From the NCBI RefSeq assembly GCF_003997495.1, contig NZ_RZRU01000024.1, forward strand, positions 1-64,000: a DNA stretch of 64,000 bases. Reading direction: 5' to 3'. Origin of the DNA: Mesorhizobium sp. M7A.F.Ca.US.008.03.1.1 (GTDB taxonomy: Bacteria > Pseudomonadota > Alphaproteobacteria > Rhizobiales > Rhizobiaceae). The notes below the pieces were generated by a model that made no database searches, was not told the DNA's origin, and saw nothing but the letters and a program-made list of their open reading frames with translations. A program made the position numbers and the translations under genes. Below, piece by piece: positions 27,817 to 38,535 of this stretch (within the stretch, counting starts at the first letter, position 1; every line of letters starts with the position of its first letter).

Positions 27817-28782
27817 GAGCATGCTCCTTGGTTCTGTCTTGACTGAAAACCAGGTCGGCAGCCTGGCGCGCCATGGCGGGGGCGAGGAGAAAACCGTGAC
27901 GATAAAGACCGTTGATCGCGATGATCTCACCGTCTGTTTCGACGCGTGGCAAATTGTCGGGAAATGCCGGACGGACACCCACACCGGTTTCAACGATCTC
28001 GGCCTCACCAAAGGCCGGATGGAGGGCATGGGCGGCGCCCAGCAGCTCCATCATGGAACGCGCCGTCACCGGTCCGGCGCTCTGGCTTTCAATCATCGTC
28101 GCTCCGATCATGAAACGGTGATCGGTGCGCGGCACGGCATAAAGCGGAAAGCGTGGATGAAGCAAACGGACCGGCCGCGACAGCGAGACATCAGGCGTGC
28201 GAAGGATCAGCATTTCGCCGCGAACACCGCGCAGCCTGTCATCGGCCGCTGCCATTCCCATGCAGTCTATCTGACGGGCGAATCCCGAAACAGGCCGGGC
28301 GTCGCAGCCGAAGTGGAATTTGACACCCATGGTCGCAAGCTTGTCATGAAGTGCCGCCATCGCCGGGCGTGGGTCGAGGTGAGCCTCGTCGGGGAAGAGC
28401 AATCCACGCCGGAAGCGGCCGGCGAGGTCGGGTTCCAGGAGCGCAATTTCGTTTTCATCGACGCGCCGATGCCCTGACGTGCGACTGGCGAACCGGTCAA
28501 GCTCACCGGCATCACGCGGCGCGGCCACGACCAATGTCCCGGCCCGTGTCACCTGACCCGACAGCACCGCATCCCACCAGTCGGCAGCATCGCGTCCGAG
28601 ATCCAGCACCGGCTGCTCCGCGCTTTCGCGCTCGCACCATGGCGCCAGCATGCCGCCGGCGAACCACGACGCGTTGCCACCAAGGCCATGCCGCATCTCG
28701 GCGACGGTGACCGTCGCGCCGCGGGCGGCGAGTTCGAAAGCGACGGTGAGGCCGGCAACGCCGGCCCCTTTGACGAGCACCC

Positions 28783-28786
<4 letters not shown>
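27785..28786 (-). CDS. thiO: glycine oxidase for thiamine synthesis
   Basis: 333 residues from the ATG at 28786, overlapping the thiC stop (ATGA). The FAD-binding motif is VLVKGAGVAGLTVAFELAAR (GxGxxG). Further DAO-family features are ASWFAGGMLAPWCE (~42), FHFGCDARPVSGF (~185) and NGLYRHGFLLAPAMARQAAD near the C-terminus. It oxidises glycine to dehydroglycine (iminoacetate) for ThiG, the oxygen-dependent alternative to ThiH. The thiCOSGE order is known from rhizobial symbiotic replicons. Confidence 0.92.
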
Positions 28787-30618
<1,832 letters not shown>

Positions 30619-30738
30619 CGTGAGGCTCCTTTGCTCATGCATTGGAGACCCAGTTCTGTGCCGGAAGGATGAAAAGACGCTTCTGTAGACCTGCTGCAAC
30701 AGGACCTCGGGCGTAAACTCCCGCAAAGCGCTTGCACC

Positions 30739-30832
30739 GTCCCTACGCCAGTATGAACTGGATCAGGTTCAACGGGTCACTGCGCCGCGAAAGCCAGCAG
30801 TATCTCAGCCCCTTGCCGGGACTCCCCTGGTG
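30739..30832 (-). promoter_or_regulatory. TPP riboswitch (THI element)
   Basis: Read on the minus strand from 30832: CCAGGGGAGTCCCGGCAAGG, GGCTGAGATACTGCTGG, then ACCCGTTGAACCTGATCCAG, TTCATACTGGCGTAGGGA. The CTGAGA and ACC-TGAACCTGATC-ACTGGCG-AGGGA boxes of the TPP aptamer are all present in order. It lies ~120 bp upstream of the thiC start, so thiamine pyrophosphate should repress the thiCOSGED operon, in alpha-proteobacteria usually at translation initiation. I see no strong intrinsic terminator between it and thiC. Confidence 0.96.
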
Positions 30833-31155
30833 AATGCCTTAGGTTGAACGGGCTGACGCTATCTTGTCAAGCGCATTCGGGCGCCTTCGGCCGGTGGCGA
30901 CGACCGGCGGCCAGCCGGGCGGAGAGCTCGCGCATGCATCGGGGACAAGTCACGCCCCGTAGACCGGGGCTGAATGGCCAAAGCCTCATTCGCTTCGTGA
31001 AGGATGGAGAAACTGTATTGGCCATGTGCGCGTATCGACCAAGTAGCTCAGGCGGTCACGGATGTGGTTATTCTGGTCGAAGGTGACGAACGGCCTTGGG
31101 GGTCACCTCCTTTAGGATTCAGAGGTTGGAAGACGGCTTCTCGCGATCACGGCCA
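30833..31155. other. intergenic region upstream of the thiamine operon
   Basis: 323 bp with no credible gene on either strand. It should contain the thiC promoter (minus strand). The short frames present have no ribosome binding sites or family resemblance. Confidence 0.5.
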
Positions 31156-31419
31156 TCAGGAAATACCTGTCTTCGGCTCAACCTCGACATGGCGTCCGAT
31201 CGACCGCAGATATACAGCTATCTCGTTCATGAGATGATCGCGTTCGCCGTAGATTTCAGCAATCCTACGCAGCTGTGGCTCGACGGCCCTCCGTTGCGCT
31301 GGCGTGAAATCAGCATCGCCAAAGACGTATCCCAAGTTGCCAATCGCGCAAATTTTGCAGCCGGCGTCCACAACTGCTTGTACGAATGCCGGAATGTCTT
31401 TTTCTTGCATGGTCTTCAT
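31156..31419 (-). CDS. hypothetical small protein (87 aa)
   Basis: From ATG 31419 with an AGAGG ribosome binding site. The sequence begins MKTMQEKDIPAFVQAVVDAG, then CKICAIGNLGYVFGDADFTP, then a helical part ERDHLMNEIAVYLRSIG. It is soluble and acidic with two Cys close together. I do not recognise the family, but codon use and the ribosome binding site make it look real. It stands alone between the thiamine operon and the three-gene ATPase operon. Confidence 0.5.
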   Translation of the reverse strand: MKTMQEKDIPAFVQAVVDAGCKICAIGNLGYVFGDADFTPAQRRAVEPQLRRIAEIYGERDHLMNEIAVYLRSIGRHVEVEPKTGIS

Positions 31420-31910
31420 GTCGAACCTCTCGTGAATGGCGTGCTTGCGCCCCAATCTGCCTTTTCAGCGTGTCCTCTGGGCGGCGCAAGCCCTGAGCGT
31501 GACTGTGCACGGGCAACCTCGACTATCCCATCTGCCACGCTCTTTAGAATCGGTGGGGTCTGGTGATCGCAGGCTGGGCCACTCAAAAGCCTGCAAGAAG
31601 AAAGTCATGGCGACCATTGCTCAAGATCGCAAGGGTGCGTGCAAGACCTTCCGTTGGCAGTCATGCACGCTCGCTCAGAGATAGTCCGGCCGCGGAAATT
31701 CTCCCTTATTCGTAAGAAAGCTCATTGAGCAACTGGGCATTGAGCAACTGGGTCTCACGTCACGGGTCTCGTGTGCTTCACAGCCGAAAAATAGCCGCCG
31801 TGGCAATTCTCGAAAAGTGCAGGCTACCTCGTTAAGGACACTGCGGATGATCGTTCGCGCTTGGCAAAAGCGAACGGATTAGTCTATGGCTCTCGGCAGG
31901 GGGGCGAGTT
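31420..31910. other. intergenic region, 491 bp
   Basis: No gene supported. It contains a short direct repeat (ATTGAGCAACTGGG twice, at 31724 and 31738) and should hold the promoter of the operon starting at 31911. A G-rich ribosome binding site (CAGGGGGGCG) ends about 7 bases before the first start codon. Confidence 0.5.
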
Positions 31911-33248
31911 ATGCGGCGGGTGCGAATCCTTCAAGTAGGCGATATTCACTATCCGGACTGGCATCCTTCCTCTAGCAACATCGATGCCAAGGATAGCAAG
32001 TTCGCTCCGAAAATAACGCAGAAGCTACGCGCGTCTTCGCTGCGTGCCGTCTTGACGAAACTTCGGCGGCTGACGACTTCGAAGCCCTTGGATTCGATCG
32101 CCTTCATGGGGGATTTCACGAGCCGTGGCGACAAGACCTTCATTGCTTCGGCATTCCAGCATTTCACGTTGCTCTGCCGCGCACAGGGACGCAGTTCAAA
32201 GGCGCTTCCGTTGATATTCGTACCGGGAAATCACGATGTGAACCGTGATGACGCGCGCGAACTTGGACCGACTGAGAAATTCAGCGAAATGGCGAGTTTA
32301 GCCGCCCGCTTGGGTTGGCAGACCGTTCCCGTGGACCAACCCGTGCACTTCAGACTTCCGACAGGATCCGCAGGCGCAAACTTCATCCTCGTCAACACAG
32401 CGATAGGCAGTTGGGAGCTTCAAAACCTTCCCGCGTTCCTTCGTGATCGTCTCGAGGCACTCAGTCCTTCTACAGAGCCTCTAGATCTCGGCTCGCCGGA
32501 CATCTCGGGACATTCGCCCGCGACACCTCCCAGCGATCCAGACAAGGAGGCGTCCGACGACGAGTATTACGGTCAGATGGACACGCCATACATCTCGCGT
32601 GAGATGCTTGCAGGCCTACAGGAATTGCTCCAGCAGCCCGACATGCGTTACGGCATCATAATCGGCCATCACAATCTGCTGCCACAAAAGACTCCGCGCA
32701 TTACGCCATACGCGGAGATGCTCAACAGCGGATTTGTCAGAACTCAGCTGCTGCAGGGCAACAAGCCTATCGTCTACCTGCATGGACACATACATGCTGA
32801 TCCGGTCGAGATCGTCAACGATCCAAGGTTTCCGGACGGCAAATTGATCTGCATCTCAGCACCAGAGATACAGTCAGGTTTCAATGAGCTCGTCTTCTTC
32901 ACGACCGATCAGGGAGAGCTCGTCGGCATCCGACTTATACCCTACCGCACCAATGTCGCCGACGGGACGGTCATGGAAGGCGAACATTGCTTTATTTCGA
33001 CCATGTCCAACGGCAAGGCCTTTCTGAACAACGACACGTTTGACCTGCTGCGCCGACTGCGCGACCATGCCACCAGGCGCGGGAATGGGTTACTCTTCTG
33101 GGACGAGATCACTGAGATTGCTGCCTCCGCCGAGCTCGGGCTAGATCTGGAAGACTCTCTTCTGATGCTCCAAGCGGCGCGCTTCATCGAGATAGACGGC
33201 CTCACCAAGGCAAACTCGGCTTGGCGCATTAAGGTAAGGGACGAATAG
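31911..33248 (+). CDS. calcineurin-like metallophosphoesterase, gene 1 of an unassigned three-gene operon
   Basis: 445 residues. All metal motifs are visible: LQVGDIHYPDWH (~8-19), FMGDFTSRGDK (~65), FVPGNHDVNRDD (~104), IIIGHHNLLP (~255) and VYLHGHIHADPVEIV (~288). The C-terminal ~80 residues (LLRRLRDHATRRGNGLLFWD...) look like a small helical add-on. It could be a nuclease or nucleotide phosphodiesterase. The ATPase gene follows after 2 bp, so the two gene products are probably partners. It is not the SbcD/YhaO type seen at 15237. Confidence 0.75.
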   Translation: MRRVRILQVGDIHYPDWHPSSSNIDAKDSKFAPKITQKLRASSLRAVLTKLRRLTTSKPLDSIAFMGDFTSRGDKTFIASAFQHFTLLCRAQGRSSKALPLIFVPGNHDVNRDDARELGPTEKFSEMASLAARLGWQTVPVDQPVHFRLPTGSAGANFILVNTAIGSWELQNLPAFLRDRLEALSPSTEPLDLGSPDISGHSPATPPSDPDKEASDDEYYGQMDTPYISREMLAGLQELLQQPDMRYGIIIGHHNLLPQKTPRITPYAEMLNSGFVRTQLLQGNKPIVYLHGHIHADPVEIVNDPRFPDGKLICISAPEIQSGFNELVFFTTDQGELVGIRLIPYRTNVADGTVMEGEHCFISTMSNGKAFLNNDTFDLLRRLRDHATRRGNGLLFWDEITEIAASAELGLDLEDSLLMLQAARFIEIDGLTKANSAWRIKVRDE

Positions 33249-33250
33249 CG

Positions 33251-35317
33251 ATGGAGAATCCGTTCGGCCCCAACAGGATCGAGTACGAAAGCCGCCCGAT
33301 ACTGTGGTTCAGTCAGAAGTCGGCGTTGATTTCTGCCGCCGCCAAGCCGGTCTTCGTCGCAGGGACGAGAGGCAGCGGCAAGACCAGCATTCTTCGCTCG
33401 CTTTCCACAGTCCATATTCTTGAAGACAAAAGTCTCTCGGACCAAGTCGGCAAGCTCGCTTGGTATGGCGTCTTCTTCCAGCTCAATGAGACATTCTCGC
33501 CCCTAATCGACAACGCCGTTCTGAACCTCATTCCGGAGCGGATACGCTTCGACACGGCCGCCGTGATCCCGCGGCAATTCGTAATCTTCTCTCACTATCT
33601 GGAGCTGAAGATAGTCGAACGCCTGCTCGAGAGCATCGGCCAGCTCAGACGCGACGGCCACTTGAAATACCGGGCCTCCGAAGATAGGGACGTCGCCCTG
33701 GCACTGCATCGCGAAGTGCTGCACTTCATACCCCAACCTGCCCGTCTCGACTTCTTCAGCATCGATGAGCTGCGGGGTGGGATAACCCGGTACGTCGACG
33801 AATGCTTCAACGCGTTCTTCTTTGCCGCCGATGCCGGAGCGACCGGCTTCAGAGCAACAGACCCTTGCGCGATCATTAACAAGGTCGCGACCGCGATCAC
33901 TCCACTTTTAAATGGCCCATCTTTCGCCGGTGACAGGGCGCCCTTCTTCAAGATACTGATTGACGACTGTGAAGCACTGACACCGCTCCAACAGCAGTTC
34001 CTGAACACCTTGGTGAGAAAGACGCGCGGCAACGTGAAATGGGTCCTCGCCTACATCGGCGGCCTCTACGACACGATCCGGACGATCATACCCGGCCAGT
34101 CGCTCTCGAATGCTGACCGGGACGTCGAGAATCTTGATTCAGTCGATCCGAGGGAGTTCGCCACGCTGTGCGAGAACGTGTCGTCGCTTCGGCTGTACTA
34201 TGCGCTTCCTGACCATCTGCGGAGTGATCTCGAGCGCAACGATGCGCTCAGCGCGTTTTCGCTCAAAAACCGGCTGGGGCGGCTTTCCGTCAATGACATC
34301 ATCGAGCGGGTTATCATATCGGGTCATTCCGAGGGCAGAGAAGAGCTTGTGGCACTTGCTGATGCAGCACGTGAATTCCTCTCCGTGAATTTGAGGACGG
34401 CGGATCAGCAGCAATTCCTTCTTGATCGAAAAGCGCGCCCTTATGCCGAAGGGCTGGCGCTCGCGCTCATGAACCCGGAAATTAAGCGCCGGCCCATGAG
34501 CAAGGCGGATGCTTCAAATCTGAAGAGGTCGATCGCCCGGAAACAGGGATGGGCTTTTCTGAAAGCGTGCCAGATGCTGCGTCTGCATGACTACCCGTAC
34601 GTAGGGCACCAGATCATCACATCATTGAGCGACGTCTGTATACGCGATTTCCTTGATATAATGGGAGAGATCTTCCGCCGCAGTGTTCCGAGTTCCAGTG
34701 ATCCACGAAAACTGGTGGAATTCATCAACTCGGATTTACAGATTCATCTCGAACAGCAGAGACAGGCTGTGAACGCCGCCTCTCAACGGAAGCTTGATGG
34801 ACTTCAGGCGCTTTCACATCCGTACGAAGAAGAGAGCGTGCGCATGGTGCGGGCGTTGGGTTACCTGACCGCTCGCCTCCAGACAGAGTTTGCCGAAGAA
34901 AATGCTCTAGGAACGACAGAGAGAGGCATTTTCAGGGTTGATCTAAAGGAAATGCGCTCGCTGGTGAACCGACTGGAGCAACCCAGCGGAAAACTGGACG
35001 AGGTCCTGCGTCGGGCGGAAAGGGATGGGTTTATCCGGGAGGTCTCCGCCGCCGGCAACTTTGAGGTGGACCGCGCCGACCCCGCATCGAAGGAGATGAT
35101 GATCAGATTGCATCGGCGATTTGCACCTTACTTCGGGTTCTCCTATCGCGGCCCGTACGAAATCAACACAATCCCTGCGGCGCGGATGGTCGACCTGCTT
35201 TTTACCAGGCATCGGCTCCCAGAAGACTGGGCCGACTCGGTGTTTAAGGAGCTCGTCGCGCGGCCCGCACTCAAGACCGAATTCCAGCACTCGCTTTTCG
35301 AGAGCGATCTCGAATGA
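33251..35317 (+). CDS. P-loop ATPase (AAA/STAND-like), gene 2 of the unassigned operon
   Basis: 688 residues. Walker A is VFVAGTRGSGKTSILRSL (~34-51). A probable Walker B is FKILIDDCEALTPLQQQFL (~235), followed by a sensor-like strand VKWVLAYIGGLYD. Downstream is a long helical region with no recognised repeats (~330-560) and a C-terminal part (~600-688) that may include a winged helix. The fold suggests an ORC/Cdc6- or STAND-like switch ATPase. No transmembrane segment. The stop overlaps the next start (ATGA), arguing for a stoichiometric complex with genes 1 and 3. Function unknown; defence is an inference from architecture and neighbourhood. Confidence 0.65.
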   Translation: MENPFGPNRIEYESRPILWFSQKSALISAAAKPVFVAGTRGSGKTSILRSLSTVHILEDKSLSDQVGKLAWYGVFFQLNETFSPLIDNAVLNLIPERIRFDTAAVIPRQFVIFSHYLELKIVERLLESIGQLRRDGHLKYRASEDRDVALALHREVLHFIPQPARLDFFSIDELRGGITRYVDECFNAFFFAADAGATGFRATDPCAIINKVATAITPLLNGPSFAGDRAPFFKILIDDCEALTPLQQQFLNTLVRKTRGNVKWVLAYIGGLYDTIRTIIPGQSLSNADRDVENLDSVDPREFATLCENVSSLRLYYALPDHLRSDLERNDALSAFSLKNRLGRLSVNDIIERVIISGHSEGREELVALADAAREFLSVNLRTADQQQFLLDRKARPYAEGLALALMNPEIKRRPMSKADASNLKRSIARKQGWAFLKACQMLRLHDYPYVGHQIITSLSDVCIRDFLDIMGEIFRRSVPSSSDPRKLVEFINSDLQIHLEQQRQAVNAASQRKLDGLQALSHPYEEESVRMVRALGYLTARLQTEFAEENALGTTERGIFRVDLKEMRSLVNRLEQPSGKLDEVLRRAERDGFIREVSAAGNFEVDRADPASKEMMIRLHRRFAPYFGFSYRGPYEINTIPAARMVDLLFTRHRLPEDWADSVFKELVARPALKTEFQHSLFESDLE

Positions 35318-36369
35318 CCGCTTCAACTGTCGAGTATCGAGTCTTCGGCCATCTGGCCGTCACCGAGAAGGCGAGAGATGCAGGTACCTGCGAAACGATG
35401 GAGGCAGATATCGCGATCGTCGCGCTTGGATGGGAAACGCGTTTCGCCGCGTTCGAAAACCATCTTGACCTGAAGGTCGGCAAGATCGTGGTTCTGGACT
35501 TTGCTCTGAAGGAAGCGAACGTCCCAGCCGTCGAAGAAAACCGGCGAAAGCTCATCGCTATGGGTACCCGATGGGGCGTCGAAGTGACTGTGATCACCCT
35601 CGAGCCTTCCATCGAGTATCAGAAGAACATCAATCTCCTCGATCACCTGCTCACTCAGATGGCCGCTTCATGTGGCTCATACGAAGGAAGCCTGCGGAAG
35701 GTTTTCGTCGAGTGCTCGACGATGCCGCGAATCTACATCCAATGGCTGATTGCGGTGGCATTCAAGAAAATGTCGATTCAGTCTCTCGAATTCGGGTACG
35801 CCGAAGGTATCTACGGGAACGCGATCGGCAAAGAGGATTTTTCCAGCGGCTTGGACCGATACGTCACCGTCCCTCATCTTCAAGGCAGCGGAGGAATGGG
35901 CGAAGAGAAAGTCCTGCTCGTGGGGATCGGAGGAGATGCCGACGTATTCTACGGATTGATCGATATCGTCAGTCCGGAACGGATCTCGCTCCTCGTCCCA
36001 AGAAGCGACAAGAATGCGCATATCGATGCTTTGCTCGATCAACAGGTGGCCAAGGTACGTGAAACCCACCGGCTCGAAGATGGCGAAGTTCGCGACATCC
36101 AGGCTTTCGGGCTGATGGCCCACCTCGATGCTTTCGAGACGTATCTCGACGGGTTCGGCTCGCGTGCGGTGGTGAACGTTTTTGTCAGCGGCCCGAAGGT
36201 TCAGGCCATCGCTGCTGCCGTGCTCGCCTGCTCCGACAGCCGCGTCCATCTCAAGGCAAGAATTCCCACCTCCTATGCCCATCGTGAAGTCTCAGCGAAT
36301 GGGCGGTATCATATCTATAGGCTGATTGACCTGACATCCCCTGCCTGCAGCCTTCCCGGGACGTTCTGA
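35314..36369 (+). CDS. Rossmann/CARF-like protein, gene 3 of the unassigned operon
   Basis: 351 residues. It looks like two alpha/beta Rossmann-type halves: ADIAIVALGWETRFAAFENH (~28-47) with VVLDFALKE, and EKVLLVGIGGDADVFYGLID (~204) with ISLLVPRSDKN. The second half ends with VVNVFVSGPKVQAIAAAV and SANGRYHIYRLIDL. Alternating hydrophobic strands with a small-residue loop after strand 1 recall CARF/SAVED-type nucleotide sensors, but I cannot show this by eye. The start overlaps the ATPase stop (ATGA). If it is a sensor, the operon would be phosphoesterase effector + ATPase switch + ligand sensor. Low certainty on family, high on being a real gene. Confidence 0.55.
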   Translation: MTASTVEYRVFGHLAVTEKARDAGTCETMEADIAIVALGWETRFAAFENHLDLKVGKIVVLDFALKEANVPAVEENRRKLIAMGTRWGVEVTVITLEPSIEYQKNINLLDHLLTQMAASCGSYEGSLRKVFVECSTMPRIYIQWLIAVAFKKMSIQSLEFGYAEGIYGNAIGKEDFSSGLDRYVTVPHLQGSGGMGEEKVLLVGIGGDADVFYGLIDIVSPERISLLVPRSDKNAHIDALLDQQVAKVRETHRLEDGEVRDIQAFGLMAHLDAFETYLDGFGSRAVVNVFVSGPKVQAIAAAVLACSDSRVHLKARIPTSYAHREVSANGRYHIYRLIDLTSPACSLPGTF

Positions 36370-36587
36370 CACTATCTTGCATTCGAGTAGCATCATGGTC
36401 CCAGTAGCCGTTCCGCCAAGCCTTCAGCGCATGTTCGTGTCGCCCGATCCGGTCGATGGGGGGCTAATTCCCACTTGGAAGCTGCTCTACATCAGATCAG
36501 GGGGGAATGCAGACTGGCAGAATTCCGTCTAATTAGCGACTAGCTAAAACATATACTCAGGCGAGACTGTTCAGCATAGAAATAGTG

Positions 36588-38138
36588 AGTCGGCCGTGAA
36601 CTATCCGCAAGCCATTGATCTGGCCTGTTGATTGAGGCGGATAGCGGCTTTGGAATTGCAGGATTAGCGGTATTTGGACGCTGTTTTCCTGCAATTCGGT
36701 TTTGCGATTCCCTTGTGGCGCGGAGCGTGATTCACTCGGTTCGGCGGCGGCGAATCGAGGGGACAGCGAATGTCCAGGCCACGCGAGAAGCGCGAGACGG
36801 GAGAGCAGGACCTGTTCCGCTCCCGGCTCGACCAAATCATCAACATGAAGCACGAGCTGGTGCGGCTGGCGCAGGCGATCGACTGGCCGGTGCTGGAGGA
36901 GCGTTTCGGCGCCGTCTATTCGGACGGCCCCGGCATGCCGCCGCTGCCGACCCGGCTGATGGCGGGGCTGGCGATCCTCAAGCACACCTTCAACCTGTCG
37001 GATGAGGTGCTGTGCGAGCGCTGGGTGGAGAACCCTTATTTCCAGTATCTCACCGGCGAGACGTTCTTTTGCCATACGCTGCCGTTCGACCGCTCCTCGA
37101 TGACGCGTTGGCGCAGCCGTATGGGCGAGGAGCGGATTATGGTGCTGTTGCAGGAGAGCCTCAGCCTCGCGGTCAAGACCGGGGCGATGAAACCGGCCGA
37201 CACGCGCCAGGTGATCGTCGACACCACCGTGCAGCCGAAGAACGTCATGTTCCCGACCGACGCCAAGCTCATCCATCGGGCACGCGAACGGCTGGTGCGG
37301 CTGGCCAAGAGGACGGGTCTCCATTTGCGCCAGAGTTATGTGCGGGTCGGCAAGCTGGCGCTGATCAGCCACCAGCGCTATGCCCACGCCAAGCAGTTCA
37401 AGCGGGCCAACAAGGCGCTACGCAAGCTCAAGACCTATCTCGGCCGGACCATTCGCGACATTGGTCGCCAGATCGCCGGCGATCAGGGGCTGGACGCTGT
37501 TCAAATGGCCGCTCTACCAGGCCGCCACCGTTCTCGAGCAACGCCAGCGCCAGCGCGGCCGCAAGATCTACAGCCTGCACGCACACGAGGTGGAATGCAT
37601 CGGCAAGGGCAAGGCGCATGCGCCCTACGAGTTCGGGGTGAAGGTGTCGGTGGCCACCACGCTGAAGCGCTCCAGGGGCGGCCAGTTCGCCCTGCATGCA
37701 AAAGCACTGCCCGGCAATCCCTATGACGGCCACACGCTGGCAAGCGTCATCCCCGACATGGAAAAGACCATCGGCAACGAGATCGGCCGCATCCTCGCCG
37801 ACGCCGGCTATCGCGGCCACAACGCACCGCAGAGCCACAAGCTCAGGGTCTTCACCGCGGGCCAGAAACGCCGCGTCACCCCAGCCATCAAGCGCCAGAT
37901 GCGACGGCGGTCGGCGGTCGAGCCCGTCATCGGCCACATCAAGAGCGAACACAGAATGGGCCGCAACTACCTCGCCGGCCAGCAGGGCGACACCCTCAAC
38001 GCCATCCTGGCCGCCGCCGGCTACAACTTCTCCCTCCTGCTCAGGTGGCTGAAGGGGTTTTTGTCGCTCTTGATTGCCCTGCTTCAAATCCGGCCGAAGC
38101 CGGTCGCCGCTTAGGGCTCGGATTGTTCACGGTCGACT
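36588..38138 (+). mobile_element. IS5-family insertion sequence, 1551 bp, with 4-bp target duplication
   Basis: The left end AGTCGGCCGTGAACTATCCG (36588) is repeated inverted at the right end (complement of CGGATTGTTCACGGTCGACT at 38138). The left copy differs by two substitutions within the first 18 bases. The tetranucleotide AGTG flanks both sides (36584-36587 and 38139-38142), a clean target-site duplication, so the insertion is intact and fairly recent even though its transposase is frameshifted. Confidence 0.85.
36770..38114 (+). pseudogene. IS5-family transposase, frameshifted
   Basis: The 5' part (36770 to ~37498) encodes the N-terminal domain MSRPREKRETGEQDLFRSRL through the first catalytic Asp (VDTTVQPKNVMFP) to IRDIGRQIAGDQGLDAV. 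The rest continues in the next frame from FKWPLYQAATVLEQ at ~37500. It includes the second Asp (ILADAGYRGHN) and the last Glu (AVEPVIGHIKSEHRMGRN) and ends at 38114. One base change in frame near GACGCTGTTCAAATGG separates the two. I see no A- or T-run typical of programmed slippage, so a disabling mutation is more likely than a translational frameshift. Confidence 0.82.
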
Positions 38139-38207
38139 AGTGAGCACTCTCCAATATGTTAGGCTCTGTCGCAGTAGCGCAACAAGCTCAGTCTTTGGAT
38201 GGGTGGT

Positions 38208-38441
38208 ATGAGGATGAGACGACTGAATGTGTACAGGCTCAGTCTTTTTATCGAGGCTCTCGTTTTTGTCGTAAGCGCGTTCGGTGCGACGTGGCTTACC
38301 AGCTTTGTGAACGCGCCATGGTGGACATATGTGATTATAGCGGCCATCGCTATGGGCATGTTCGTCGCCGTGCGTGGGGTCCTTTCTGAGCCGCAACGTA
38401 TGGGACTCTTGGCACACAACTCGGCAGCGACCTCTGCGTGA
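38208..38441 (+). CDS. small two-TM membrane protein
   Basis: 77 residues beginning MRMRRLNVYRLSLFIEALVF, with hydrophobic helices at ~8-30 and ~36-55 (WWTYVIIAAIAMGMFVAVRG) and a soluble tail. A Gly-rich GGATGGGTGG precedes the start. I recognise no family. It begins 66 bp after the IS target duplication, so any upstream regulation may have been altered by the insertion. Confidence 0.45.
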   Translation: MRMRRLNVYRLSLFIEALVFVVSAFGATWLTSFVNAPWWTYVIIAAIAMGMFVAVRGVLSEPQRMGLLAHNSAATSA

Positions 38442-38535
38442 ACCCAGACGCCTTGAAAATGTGCCCGATGCGTCCGGATTTTTGGCGGTGATCTTCATCA
38501 AATGCGATGAGCTGCAATTTCTGGCGACGGCCACG

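Noticed and set aside
38143..38200. GGCTCTGTCGCAGTAGCGCAAC as an IS6-type end beside the IS5 element
   Set aside because: Only a loose resemblance to IS6 terminal repeats, with no partner end or transposase nearby.
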